Shown piece by piece: positions 35,975 through 45,066 of a DNA stretch of 64,000 bases (position 1 is its first letter; every line of letters starts with the position of its first letter). The DNA is from JACCZX01 sp963829995. GTDB lineage: Bacteria > Pseudomonadota > Gammaproteobacteria > Burkholderiales > Burkholderiaceae_F. Under the pieces are notes generated by a model that searched no databases, had not been told where the DNA came from, and worked only from the letters and a program-made list of their open reading frames with translations. The translations under genes were made by a program, and so were the position numbers. The DNA is taken from contig CAWHKW010000004.1 of the NCBI GenBank assembly GCA_963829995.1, forward strand, positions 1-64,000, given 5' to 3'.

Positions 35975-37020
35975 ATTCGATTTTCCTCGACGGCGTGACA
36001 CGCAGCTTGCGTTTCGCCACCAACGTGGCGGTACAGCTTCAGTAACGGCACCTCGACGCGGCAGCGCTCGTTGGCGTGCGGGCAGCGCGGGTGAAACGTG
36101 CAGCCCGACGGCGGATTCAGTGGATTCGGCACTTCGCCGGCGACCGGTGTGCGCGACCGGCCACTCATTTCCAGATCCGGAATCGCATCCAGCAGCATGC
36201 GCGTGTACGGGTGACGGGGCGTGCTGAACAGCGTCGTGCGCGTTGCGAGCTCGACGATCTTGCCGAGGTACATGACTCCGACGCGGTCCGAGATGTGGTG
36301 CACGACGGCCAGGTTGTGCGAGATGAAAAGGTACGTCAGCCCCATCTCGCGCTGCAGGTCCTTCATCAGGTTCAGCACTTGAGCCTGAACCGACACGTCG
36401 AGCGCCGACGTCGGCTCGTCGCATACCAGAAACTCGGGCTTCGTCGCCAACGCGCGCGCGATCGACAGCCTCTGCCGCTGACCGCCGGAGAACTGGTGCG
36501 GATACTTCGCCTTGTCGGCGGGCGCCAGGCGAACCTGCTGCAACAGCTCGTCCACCCGCGCGATGATCTGCGCCTTGTCCTTCATTAACCCGTGCGCTTT
36601 CAAAGGCTCAGCGATGATGTCGGCGACGCGCCAGCGCGGATTCAAGCTCGCGTACGGGTCCTGAAAAATCATCTGCAGCTTCTGCCGCAGCGCGCGGCCG
36701 CGTTGCGAATTCATTTCCCGCAGATCGCGGCCGAAGAATTCGACGTGACCTTGGGTCGGTACATACAGGCCCACCAGCAGACGCGCGACCGTCGATTTCC
36801 CGCAGCCTGATTCGCCGACCAGCGACAGGGTTTCGCCGCGCTTGATGTCGAAGCTGACGCCGTCGACTGCGTGCAGGATGGCGCGGCGCTTGTTCTCGAG
36901 CACGCGATTGAGCCATGGCGGCGACACGTCGAAATACTTGGCGAGGCCCACCGCATGCACGATGACGTCCGACGCGAACGAGCTTCGGTGTCTCGCTAAC
37001 GTCCTCACGCAATACAGCAC
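35971..37020 (-). CDS. Dipeptide/oligopeptide ABC transporter ATP-binding protein (DppF/OppF type)
   Basis: Second ATPase of the peptide-type importer. Walker A GESGCGKST, signature FSGGQRQR, Walker B FLVCDEPTSALD, and the C-terminal cysteine-rich domain FHPRCPHANERC of the Opp/Dpp family are present. The start is uncertain. An ATG at 37024 overlaps the upstream stop (ATGA) and encodes a plausible N-terminus ending in TPKLVRV, but its frame is lost within 60 bases. Conserved sequence resumes in this frame at GLAKYFDVSPP. GTG codons at 37020 and 36960 could start it. One extra base near 36960-36975 would explain the mismatch. Confidence 0.85.
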   Translation of the reverse strand: MLYCVRTLARHRSSFASDVIVHAVGLAKYFDVSPPWLNRVLENKRRAILHAVDGVSFDIKRGETLSLVGESGCGKSTVARLLVGLYVPTQGHVEFFGRDLREMNSQRGRALRQKLQMIFQDPYASLNPRWRVADIIAEPLKAHGLMKDKAQIIARVDELLQQVRLAPADKAKYPHQFSGGQRQRLSIARALATKPEFLVCDEPTSALDVSVQAQVLNLMKDLQREMGLTYLFISHNLAVVHHISDRVGVMYLGKIVELATRTTLFSTPRHPYTRMLLDAIPDLEMSGRSRTPVAGEVPNPLNPPSGCTFHPRCPHANERCRVEVPLLKLYRHVGGETQAACHAVEENRI

Positions 37021-38046
37021 TCATGCAGCGACCTTGCCCCGCGTCACGTCATGCAACCAGCACGCCGCCATCGACGTACCCGCCGGCAACAAGTCCGGTC
37101 GCTCGCGCGGGCAACGGTCGAATGCATGCACGCAGCGCGGATGAAACGCGCAGCCGCTCGGGATCGCCGTCAGGCGCGGCATCGAGCCGTTGATCTGCGT
37201 CAACCGGTCGGTCTCGTGACCGAACGTCGGAATCGAACCCATCAGCCCGACGGTGTACGGATGCTGCGGCCGGTGAATCACGTCGGACACCGGCCCGATC
37301 TCGGCGATGCGGCCGGCATACATCACCGCGACACGGTCCGCGGTTTCGGCGATCACGCCCATGTCGTGCGTGACCAGCATCACCGCGGTGCCGTGGTCGC
37401 GGCACAACCTTTTCAGCAGCGAAATGATCTGCGCCTGAATCGAAACATCGAGCGCGGTGGTCGGCTCATCGGCGATGATCAGCTTCGGCTCGGCGGCGAG
37501 TGCCAGCGCGATCACGACCCGCTGCCGCATGCCGCCCGAAAACTGATGTGGGTAGGCATCGATGCGCCGCTCCGGCGCCGGTATGCCCGTGGACGCGAGC
37601 AGCTCGATTGCGCGCACGCGCGCCTTGTTCGAAGACATGCCCAGATGTGTCGTGATCGTCTCGACCAGCTGATCCCCCACGGTATACAGCGGGTTCAACG
37701 ACGTCAGCGGGTCCTGAAAGATCGCACCGATCTCGCGCCCGCGGATCTTGCGCATCTCGTCGTACGGCAACGTATCGATACGTCGCCCGGCGAGCTTGAC
37801 TTCGCCGGCAGCGATGCGCCCCGGAGGCTCCAGCAACCCGATGATCGCGGCACCGGTCAGCGACTTGCCGGCGCCCGATTCACCGACGACTCCCAGTACT
37901 TCGCCGGGCGCGATCGAAAACGAAATGTCATCGACCGCGACCAGCGTGCCGCGTCGCGTCGGAAACTCGACGCGCAAGTTGCGCACCTCGAGCAAGGGCG
38001 CCGACGATGACGCGATCGAAGAGGGCGCGGCCGCGGTCATCGTCAT
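37021..38046 (-). CDS. Dipeptide/oligopeptide ABC transporter ATP-binding protein (DppD/OppD type)
   Basis: 341 residues. Walker A GESGAGKSL near residues 54-62, signature FSGGMRQR, Walker B LIIADEPTTALD, and a C-terminal Cys motif FHPRCVHAFDRC shared with Opp/Dpp ATPases. It forms the nucleotide-binding pair with the next ATPase. A Ser/Ala-rich leader precedes the domain. It follows the lipoprotein gene by 28 bases. Confidence 0.93.
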   Translation of the reverse strand: MTMTAAAPSSIASSSAPLLEVRNLRVEFPTRRGTLVAVDDISFSIAPGEVLGVVGESGAGKSLTGAAIIGLLEPPGRIAAGEVKLAGRRIDTLPYDEMRKIRGREIGAIFQDPLTSLNPLYTVGDQLVETITTHLGMSSNKARVRAIELLASTGIPAPERRIDAYPHQFSGGMRQRVVIALALAAEPKLIIADEPTTALDVSIQAQIISLLKRLCRDHGTAVMLVTHDMGVIAETADRVAVMYAGRIAEIGPVSDVIHRPQHPYTVGLMGSIPTFGHETDRLTQINGSMPRLTAIPSGCAFHPRCVHAFDRCPRERPDLLPAGTSMAACWLHDVTRGKVAA

Positions 38047-38074
38047 CCCTCGGCCGCTCCGGGCAACCGCTTAA

Positions 38075-38440
38075 CTAGGCAGTGCAGCCGGCAATCGGCT
38101 CCACGTAGTCGACCTGCGGCTCGAAGTCCTGCTCCAGCGCGTTTTTCTTGACCGCCTTCAGGTAGTAGCGCTGGCACGGCTTGACATCAAGCGTAATCGT
38201 GCGCGTTTCGCCGTACGTAAAGCCCGAAGCCGCCGGCCCCTGCACGCGGATGACTTTGCGGCCCGGCTCGATCATCACCGGGTTACGCGTGTCGCTGCGT
38301 CCATCGACGTCGAGCACGATCACCGAGTAGGAATGGTAATCAGCCTTGAAATAGCGGTTGCCGTCGATGTAAGAGAACGGTGGCGTTGCACAACCGGCCA
38401 ACGCAAGTACTGCAACTGCACTTGCCAGTTTCGCTTTCAT
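38075..38440 (-). CDS. Small lipoprotein within the peptide-transporter operon
   Basis: 121 residues from the ATG at 38440. The lipoprotein signal MKAKLASAVAVLALAGCA has lipobox LAGC (residues 14-17). The mature part is a short beta-rich domain (PVMIEPGRKVIRVQGPA, ETRTITLDVKPCQRYYLKA) with two further cysteines. It sits between the permease and ATPase genes, an unusual place. It may assist substrate capture at the membrane (inference) or be unrelated. An in-frame ATG at 38452 is also possible. Confidence 0.75.
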   Translation of the reverse strand: MKAKLASAVAVLALAGCATPPFSYIDGNRYFKADYHSYSVIVLDVDGRSDTRNPVMIEPGRKVIRVQGPAASGFTYGETRTITLDVKPCQRYYLKAVKKNALEQDFEPQVDYVEPIAGCTA

Positions 38441-38461
38441 AAGCACCTCCACGAAAAACTT

Positions 38462-39442
38462 TTATCTCAACTTCGGATTGAGTGCGTCGCGCAACCAATC
38501 TCCAAGCAGATTGACGGAAAGTACGAGCAATACCAGGGCCAGACCGGGGAATATTGTGATCCACCATTCGCCGGAAAACAGGAACTCATTGCCGATCCGG
38601 ATCAAAGTTCCCAGCGACGGCGTGGTGGGCGGAACGCCGACGCCGAGAAACGATAACGTTGCTTCCGTGATGATCGCGGTTGCGATATGCACAGTAGCCA
38701 GTACCAGCACCGGCCCCATCACGTTGGGCAACACATGACGCGCCATGATCGCCAGCGGCGACACGCCGATCACGCGCGCCGCCTGCACATATTCCTTGTT
38801 TTTCTCGACCAGCGTCGACCCCCGCACCGTGCGCGCGTACTGCACCCAGCCGGATAACGCGATCGCAACAATCAACACGCCGAAGGCAAGCTCGTTATGC
38901 GAATCGCGCGGCAGCGCCGCGCGCGCGACGCCATCGATCAACAGCGCCGTCAGAATCGCCGGGAACGACAGCATCACGTCGCAGACGCGCATGATGAACG
39001 CGTCGAGCCGGCCGCCGACGTAACCCGACAGCAGTCCCAGGCCGACGCCGAGCACGACCGACAACGCGACCGAAGCCAGCCCGATCGCGAGTGACACCTG
39101 CATGCCGAACAGGATCGCCGAAAAAACATCGCGACCCTGGTCGTCGGTGCCCAGCCAGAAACTCGGATTGCTGCCAGCCTCCCACATCGGCGGCAGCGAC
39201 GCATCAAGCAGGTTCAGCGTGGCGAGGTCGAATGGGTTATGCGGCGCCACCCAGCGCGCGAAGACTGCAGAGAAAATGAGAACGAATGCCACCACCGCCG
39301 CCGTGATCGCAACCGGCGAATTGCGGAAGCTGTAGGCGACGTCGCTGTCCCATAGGCGGCCGGCGGCGTTCATCGGGACCACCGATCCCTGATCGGTGAT
39401 CACCGGAACGTTTGCGTTAACCGCTACTGCGTCGGTATCCAT
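38462..39442 (-). CDS. Dipeptide-type ABC transporter permease (DppC type)
   Basis: 326 residues with six membrane helices. The N-terminal OppC-like segment precedes WVAPHNPFDL and GTDDQGRDVFSAILFG, a hallmark of DppC/OppC. The EAA loop is YVQAARVIGVSPLAIMARHVLP. It pairs with the DppB-type permease, encoded after the hydrolase and second binding protein in reverse order. The start is separated from the binding-protein gene by 23 bases. Confidence 0.93.
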   Translation of the reverse strand: MDTDAVAVNANVPVITDQGSVVPMNAAGRLWDSDVAYSFRNSPVAITAAVVAFVLIFSAVFARWVAPHNPFDLATLNLLDASLPPMWEAGSNPSFWLGTDDQGRDVFSAILFGMQVSLAIGLASVALSVVLGVGLGLLSGYVGGRLDAFIMRVCDVMLSFPAILTALLIDGVARAALPRDSHNELAFGVLIVAIALSGWVQYARTVRGSTLVEKNKEYVQAARVIGVSPLAIMARHVLPNVMGPVLVLATVHIATAIITEATLSFLGVGVPPTTPSLGTLIRIGNEFLFSGEWWITIFPGLALVLLVLSVNLLGDWLRDALNPKLR

Positions 39443-39465
39443 CCTGATCGCCGATTCCTAATTAC

Positions 39466-41073
39466 CTACGGCTGCTTGATCGAGACCCATTTGATGAACA
39501 TGTAGTTGTCCGCCAACTGCACCAGGTCAATGTTGCGTTTCATCCCCCATGCCAGCGCCTGCTGGTGCAACGGAATGTGGCCGACGTCGTCCTGATGAAT
39601 CTTCATCGCCTCGCCGATCATCGACGTGCGCTTTTTGATATCGGTCTCGGTCGCGATCGACTTGGTCAATGCATCGATCTTGGCGTTGCTGTAGCTGCCA
39701 AGATTGAATTGACCCTGGCCGCCCTCGCCCGGCGTCGCCATCAGCGCAAACAGCGGGTTGTGCGAGTCATAGCTGCCGGGCGTCCACCCAAGGAGATAGA
39801 ACGACGTATTGCGCGACAGGATCTTCGGGAAGTAACTGCCCTTGGTTTCGGCCGTCAGATTCACTTTGACGCCCGTCTTCGCCAGCATCGCCGCGACCGC
39901 CTTGCAGATCTCTTCGTCATTGACGTAGCGATCATTCGGGCAGTTCATCCCCACTTCGAAGCCCTGCGGGTAACCGGCTTCAGCCAGAAGCTTCTTCGAC
40001 GCTTCCACGTCGAACGGCAGACGCTTGTTCATGTCGGCCTGAAAGCCGTTGATGCCCGGCGCGATCATCAATCCCGTCGGCGCCGAGGCTCCACGCATCA
40101 CGACTTTCTGAATGGCATTGACGTCGATCGCCTGATAAAACGCCTGCCGCACCCGCTTGTCCTTGAACGGATTCTTGCCCTTGACACTCGAAGACAGCAA
40201 TTCGTTGCGCGATTGATCCATCCCCAGGAAGATCGTGCGCAGCTCGGGCGCCTGCATCACTTTCAGGTTCTTGTCGGCCGAGATGCGTGCGATGTCCTGC
40301 ACCGGCACCGGCTCCATCATGTCGACTTCGCCCGATAGCAACGCCGCGACGCGGGTCGACGAATTGCCGATAGGCGTGAAGATCACTTCCTGCACGTTGC
40401 CTTCGATCTTGCCCCAGTAGCCCGCGTTGCGCTGCAACGTCGTGCGTATGTTGGGGTCGCGCGAGCGGAGGCGATATGGGCCGGTGCCATTGGCCTGAAA
40501 CGATGCGGTGTTCTCCGTTCCCTTGCGCTTGTCGACCGGCACCGTGGCCTTGTTCTTCTCGCACCACGCCTTGGACATGATGTACCAGTTGGTAATCACG
40601 TCCGGAAGAATCGGAAACGGCTCGGTCGTGATGATGTCGATCGTGTGATCGTCGAGCTTGCGGATCTCCTTGATCTGGCCGACGTAGGTCTTGACGTCGG
40701 AACCTTCGCCCTTGCCGCGGTTGTACGAAAAGATCACGTCGTCGGCGGTGAATGGCGTGCCGTCGTGAAACAGCACGTTCTTGCGCAGATTGAAGCGCCA
40801 GACGGTGGGCGCGGTCTGCTTCCAGTCAGTGGCAAGCAGCGGAACCACTTCAAGCTTCTTGCCACGCCCGATCAGCGGCTCGTAGATGTTGCCGGTAAAT
40901 GCCAGCTGGAACGACTCGTTCAGCGAATGCGGGTCCATCGACAGCGCATCGCCCTGATTCGCAAACTTCAGCGTCTGTGATTGAACGGCGCCGGTGCCGA
41001 GCGCGAGGATCGCGCCGACGGCAACGATTGCGGCGACATGTGAGGATCGGGTAAAGGAGTGCAGTTTCTTCAT
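39466..41073 (-). CDS. Peptide-type periplasmic binding protein, second copy (SBP_bac_5 family)
   Basis: 535 residues with a signal peptide (HVAAIVAVGAILALGTGAVQS) and the family-5 binding fold. Motifs: ANQGDALSMDPHSLNESF near 38-55 and LRKNVLFHDGTPFTADDV. It is clearly related to the first binding protein at 43365-44936, as both share MDPH...N, the HDG motif and the YxYEPL segment. Its ATG overlaps the M20 hydrolase stop by 4 bases, so it is produced with the hydrolase. Confidence 0.93.
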   Translation of the reverse strand: MKKLHSFTRSSHVAAIVAVGAILALGTGAVQSQTLKFANQGDALSMDPHSLNESFQLAFTGNIYEPLIGRGKKLEVVPLLATDWKQTAPTVWRFNLRKNVLFHDGTPFTADDVIFSYNRGKGEGSDVKTYVGQIKEIRKLDDHTIDIITTEPFPILPDVITNWYIMSKAWCEKNKATVPVDKRKGTENTASFQANGTGPYRLRSRDPNIRTTLQRNAGYWGKIEGNVQEVIFTPIGNSSTRVAALLSGEVDMMEPVPVQDIARISADKNLKVMQAPELRTIFLGMDQSRNELLSSSVKGKNPFKDKRVRQAFYQAIDVNAIQKVVMRGASAPTGLMIAPGINGFQADMNKRLPFDVEASKKLLAEAGYPQGFEVGMNCPNDRYVNDEEICKAVAAMLAKTGVKVNLTAETKGSYFPKILSRNTSFYLLGWTPGSYDSHNPLFALMATPGEGGQGQFNLGSYSNAKIDALTKSIATETDIKKRTSMIGEAMKIHQDDVGHIPLHQQALAWGMKRNIDLVQLADNYMFIKWVSIKQP

Positions 41074-42305
41074 CGGGGTTCCCTTGCGGCTTGAGGTACT
41101 GAAAGCGGCATTCTGCGCTCGGCCAGTGCTGAAAAAAACGCGGCGCCCAGCGGAATGATGGCGTCGTTGAAGTCATAACGACTGTTATGCAGGAAACAGT
41201 CGGACGGCCCGCCTCCCTGCCCCAGCCGCAAGTAGCAGCCGGGCTTGGCCTGCAGCATGAACGAAAAGTCCTCGGCGCCCATGCTTGGGGGGAGATTTCG
41301 CACCACGTTGTCCTCTCCCACCAGCTCCGCCGCGACATCACCGGCAAACCGCGCCTGCAGCGCGTGATTGATCGTCGCCGGATAAATACGCTCGTAGACG
41401 ACGGTCGCTTCCGCGCCGAATGCGCGCGCGGTCGACTCGACCAGCTCGGCAATGCGACGCTCGACCAGCTCCTGCGTATCGATCTTCGACGTGCGTACGG
41501 TGCCGATCAACTTCGCTTCGCGTGGCACGACCGAAAACGCGCCGGGGCTGCCCGCCTGCACCGAGCACAAACTAAGCACCGCATTGTCCAGCGGCGCCAC
41601 GTTGCGGGAGACGATCGACTGCGCGGCGGTAATGATGTGTGCGGCGACCACGACCGGATCGATCGCCAGGTGCGGATGTGCGCCGTGCCCGCCTTTGCCG
41701 CAGATCGTGATTTCAACGCGATCCGCGGAAGACATCATCGGCCCGGAGTTCAGCCCGATCTGGCCCGCCGGCAGCGGCGGCCAGTTGTGCATCGCATAGA
41801 CCTCGTCAGCAGGGAAACGCTCGAACAGGCCGTCGTCGATCATCGCCTTGGCGCCCGCGTACCCCTCCTCGCCCGGCTGAAAGATCAGGTACACGGTGCC
41901 GTCGAACCTTCGCGTGCGCGACAGATACTGCGCCGCGCCCACCAGCATCGTCGTGTGACCGTCATGGCCGCAGCCGTGCATCAACCCTGGCTTGGTCGAG
42001 CAATGCGCAAACTCGTTTTCCTCCACCATGGGCAAGGCGTCCATGTCGGCACGCAGTGCTACCGAGCGTCCCGATGCGTTCTTCTCACCATGAATCACGC
42101 CCACAACACCGGTTTTGCCGATGCCCGTGTGCACCTCGATGCCGAGGTCGCGCATGCGCTCCGCGACCAAAGCAGACGTTCGGTGCTCTTCGAATCCGAT
42201 CTCGGGATGGGCGTGCAGGTCTCGCCGCAGAGCAGTCAGCCCTTCGTGGTGCGGAAAGATTGCGGCCAGTGGGCCACGCAAGGCAAGTCCTAAATACGTT
42301 CCCAT
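41070..42305 (-). CDS. M20-family amidohydrolase coupled to a peptide-type importer
   Basis: 411 residues, cytoplasmic. Motifs: DLHAHPEIGFEEHRT, MHGCGHDGHTTMLVGAA with metal-binding Cys and His, FQPGEEGYAGAKAM with the catalytic Glu, AMHNWPP. It cleaves N-acylated amino acids, like hippurate hydrolases. Its start overlaps the DppB-type permease stop by one base and its end overlaps the binding-protein start by 4 bases, so it is embedded in the operon. The likely sequence is import of an acyl amino acid or peptide followed by hydrolysis (inference). Confidence 0.92.
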   Translation of the reverse strand: MGTYLGLALRGPLAAIFPHHEGLTALRRDLHAHPEIGFEEHRTSALVAERMRDLGIEVHTGIGKTGVVGVIHGEKNASGRSVALRADMDALPMVEENEFAHCSTKPGLMHGCGHDGHTTMLVGAAQYLSRTRRFDGTVYLIFQPGEEGYAGAKAMIDDGLFERFPADEVYAMHNWPPLPAGQIGLNSGPMMSSADRVEITICGKGGHGAHPHLAIDPVVVAAHIITAAQSIVSRNVAPLDNAVLSLCSVQAGSPGAFSVVPREAKLIGTVRTSKIDTQELVERRIAELVESTARAFGAEATVVYERIYPATINHALQARFAGDVAAELVGEDNVVRNLPPSMGAEDFSFMLQAKPGCYLRLGQGGGPSDCFLHNSRYDFNDAIIPLGAAFFSALAERRMPLSVPQAAREPR

Positions 42306-43288
42306 CAGTGTGCCGCCGCAGCGCGGTCGATGCGCAGGCGAGGGTCAACGGCAAAGTACAGTAAATCGACGATCAGATTGATCAGCACGAACACCAATGC
42401 AATCAGGCACAGGTACGCCGCCATCACCGGAATGTCGGCGAACTGCACCGACTGAATGAAAAGCAACCCCATGCCGGGCCACTGGAACACGGTTTCGGTG
42501 ACGATCGCGAACGCAATGATTCCGCCCAGTTGTAAGCCGGTGATCGTGATTACCGGCACCAGCGTGTTCTTCAGCGCGTGGCCAAAATGCACCGCGCGAT
42601 CCGTCAGTCCGCGCGCTCGCGCAAACTTGATGTAATCGGTGCGCAGCACTTCGAGCATTTCGGATCGCACAAGCCGCATGATCAACGTCAGCTGGAACAA
42701 ACATAACGTGATTGCCGGCAGGATCAAATGCTTCCAGCCGGTCGTCGTCAGCAGGCCGGTGCTCCACCATCCAACCTGCACCGTGTCGCCACGACCATAC
42801 GATGGCAGCACGCCGAGCATCACCGCGAACACCAGGATCAGCAAAATGCCGATCAGAAAAGTCGGCAACGAGATACCGACCAGCGACACCGCGAGCAGGA
42901 AGTGCGAGAACCAAGAATCTCGCCGGAGCGCGGTGTAGACGCCCATTGGAATGCCGACCACGATCGCGATCACTGCCGCCGCAAACGCGAGTTCAAGCGT
43001 CGCAGGTAAGCGCTCCTTGATCAACGTCGACACCGCGCGGCCCTGCCGCAGGCTGATGCCAAAGTCTCCCTGTATTGCGTTGCCGATGAAGTGCCCAAAC
43101 TGCACGTAAAAAGGCTGATCAAGGCCCAGATCGCCGCGCAACCGGGTGCGATCTTCCGGCGTCGCGTCCTGCCCGAGCATCTGCGACACCGGATCGCCTA
43201 CGTACTGAAAGAGCAAGAAGGCGATCAGCGCCACCACCAGCATGACGAGAATCGCCTGCAACAGGCGGCGAACGATAAAGGCGGCCAT
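42305..43288 (-). CDS. Dipeptide-type ABC transporter permease (DppB type)
   Basis: 327 residues, six membrane helices. The N-terminal helix is IVRRLLQAILVMLVVALIAF, and the periplasmic loop holds RTRLRGDLGLDQPFYVQFGH, family-typical. The EAA loop is YIKFARARGLTDRAVHFGHALKNTL. It forms the channel with the DppC-type permease. A terminator-like hairpin separates it from the binding-protein gene upstream. Confidence 0.94.
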   Translation of the reverse strand: MAAFIVRRLLQAILVMLVVALIAFLLFQYVGDPVSQMLGQDATPEDRTRLRGDLGLDQPFYVQFGHFIGNAIQGDFGISLRQGRAVSTLIKERLPATLELAFAAAVIAIVVGIPMGVYTALRRDSWFSHFLLAVSLVGISLPTFLIGILLILVFAVMLGVLPSYGRGDTVQVGWWSTGLLTTTGWKHLILPAITLCLFQLTLIMRLVRSEMLEVLRTDYIKFARARGLTDRAVHFGHALKNTLVPVITITGLQLGGIIAFAIVTETVFQWPGMGLLFIQSVQFADIPVMAAYLCLIALVFVLINLIVDLLYFAVDPRLRIDRAAAAH

Positions 43289-43307
43289 GGCTCGATATTA
43301 GAGCAGG

Positions 43308-43343
43308 CAAAAAGAAGGCCGGATCACTCTTCAGTGTCCGGCC
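43308..43343 (-). terminator. Intrinsic terminator/attenuator between the first binding protein and DppB-type genes
   Basis: GGCCGGA(t)CACT at 43317-43328 pairs with AGTGTCCGGCC at 43333-43343, with one bulged base and a 4-base loop. On the minus strand it is followed by TTCTTTTTG (43308-43316). This is a good intrinsic terminator, placed so that the binding-protein mRNA is abundant and only part of transcription continues into the permease genes. Confidence 0.75.
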
Positions 43344-43364
43344 CGTGCGGCGACGTGCGTCAAT

Positions 43365-44936
43365 CTAGTCGATCCGCACCCATTGAACCTCAAGCCTGTT
43401 ATCGGCTCGATGTACTACGGACACGTTCTTGCGCATTGCCCATGGAATCACCTGGTTGTGCAACGGAATGTGCATCACCTGTTTGTTATGCAGTAGCAGC
43501 GCGTCGGCGATCATCTGATTGCGCTTCTTGACGTCAACTTCGCCTTTGATCGATTCGACCAGCTTGTCGAACTCGGCGTTACTCACGCGACCCAGATTGA
43601 AGTTGCCGTCGCCACCTTTGCCGACCGTCATCGGCAGCGATTGCAACGAGTACAGCGCGTCGAACGTCGGCACGCCCCAGCCAAGCAGATAAAGCGACGT
43701 GTCGTGTTTCTGAATCTTCGGAAAGTACGTCGCGCGCGGCATTGCGTTCAATGACACCTTCAGCCCGAGCCTGGCCCACATCGCGACCAGCGCTTTGCAG
43801 ACTTCCTCGTCGTTGATGTAGCGGTTGTTCGGGCAATCGAGCGTGACCGCAAAGCCGTTCGGATAACCCGCTGCCGTTAGCAGCTCCTTCGCTTTCTTCT
43901 CGTCGTAGGGCAAGCGCTCGTGCGCTGCCGGTACCCAGCCGTTGACCGCGCGCTGGATGATCGCGCCAGTCGGATCCGACGAGCCGCGCATCACCGCCTT
44001 CTTGATAGCCTCGATGTCGATTGCGTGATACAGCGCCTGGCGTACACGCAGGTCCTTGAACGGGTTCTTGCCCTTGACGTCGCTGTACTGCAGCTCGTCG
44101 CGAAACTGATCCATGCCGATGAAAATCGTCCGGTTCTCTGCGCCTTCGACGACCTTGATCGACGGGGTTTGCTTCAGACGTGCGATGTCCTGCGGCACCG
44201 GATCGAGCAGAAAGTCGATTTCGCCTGACAGCAGCGCCGCGGTGCGGGTCGAATCCGACTTGATCGGCGTATAGACGACCTCGGTGACGTTGCCTTTCTT
44301 GGTCTTTGCACCCCACCAGTTCGGATTGGTGGCGAACACTGTCTTGATATCCACCTCGCGCGACTTCAGGATGAAGGGGCCGGTGCCGTTGGCGTTGCGC
44401 GCGGCATAAGTCTCTTCCTTCTGCACGAAGTTCTGCGGCGCGACGACCTTGTTCTTCTCGGCCCACCCTTTGCTTACGATCCGCAGCTCGGTCAGCTGGC
44501 GCAGCAGCACCGGGTTCGGCACGGTCGTGTAGATGATCACGGTGTTGTCGTCGACCGCGTGCGCGCGCTGAACCCCCACGGTGTATTGCCGGAAGTTCGA
44601 CGTAGGCTGCATCGCGCGATCGATCGAAAACACCACATCGGACGCGGTCAGTGCAGACCCGTCGTGAAACTTCACGCCCTGGCGCAAATTGAACCGCCAG
44701 ATCAGCGGGGTTTCCTGCTTCCAGTCGGTCGCAAGTGCGGGCACGACTTCGAACTTCTCGTTGTACGTCACCAGCGGCTCATAGATATACGAGTTGGCGG
44801 TGTTATTCAGCCCCTCGTTTTGCGCATGCGGATCCATGGTCAAGATGTCGCCCTGGCTGGCCCAGCGCAGAGTCTTGGCGTCGATAACCGGGGCGACCGT
44901 TAGAGCAGCAGCGAATGCTGCGATGGTGAGGCGCAT
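43365..44936 (-). CDS. Peptide-type periplasmic binding protein, first copy (SBP_bac_5 family)
   Basis: 523 residues from the ATG at 44936, with ribosome site AAGGAGAACGCCG. Signal peptide MRLTIAAFAAALTVAPVIDA. Motifs: GDILTMDPHAQNEGLNNTA and VKFHDGSALTASDVVFSIDR. The frame reaches 44996, but the extra residues are not signal-like. It is the promoter-proximal gene of the importer cluster and, with the hairpin after it, is likely the most expressed. It differs clearly from the second copy, so the system may capture two sets of ligands. Confidence 0.93.
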   Translation of the reverse strand: MRLTIAAFAAALTVAPVIDAKTLRWASQGDILTMDPHAQNEGLNNTANSYIYEPLVTYNEKFEVVPALATDWKQETPLIWRFNLRQGVKFHDGSALTASDVVFSIDRAMQPTSNFRQYTVGVQRAHAVDDNTVIIYTTVPNPVLLRQLTELRIVSKGWAEKNKVVAPQNFVQKEETYAARNANGTGPFILKSREVDIKTVFATNPNWWGAKTKKGNVTEVVYTPIKSDSTRTAALLSGEIDFLLDPVPQDIARLKQTPSIKVVEGAENRTIFIGMDQFRDELQYSDVKGKNPFKDLRVRQALYHAIDIEAIKKAVMRGSSDPTGAIIQRAVNGWVPAAHERLPYDEKKAKELLTAAGYPNGFAVTLDCPNNRYINDEEVCKALVAMWARLGLKVSLNAMPRATYFPKIQKHDTSLYLLGWGVPTFDALYSLQSLPMTVGKGGDGNFNLGRVSNAEFDKLVESIKGEVDVKKRNQMIADALLLHNKQVMHIPLHNQVIPWAMRKNVSVVHRADNRLEVQWVRID

Positions 44937-45066
44937 CGGCGTTCTCCTTATAAGATGGGTGTGCGGAAAGCTGATCATGATGCCCATATCCGCCATGCAG
45001 CGTCAAACACCGCGAGTGCCACGGCTCCAGCGGGTTAACCCCCGACTCTCTCGTAAGCTTCGATGA

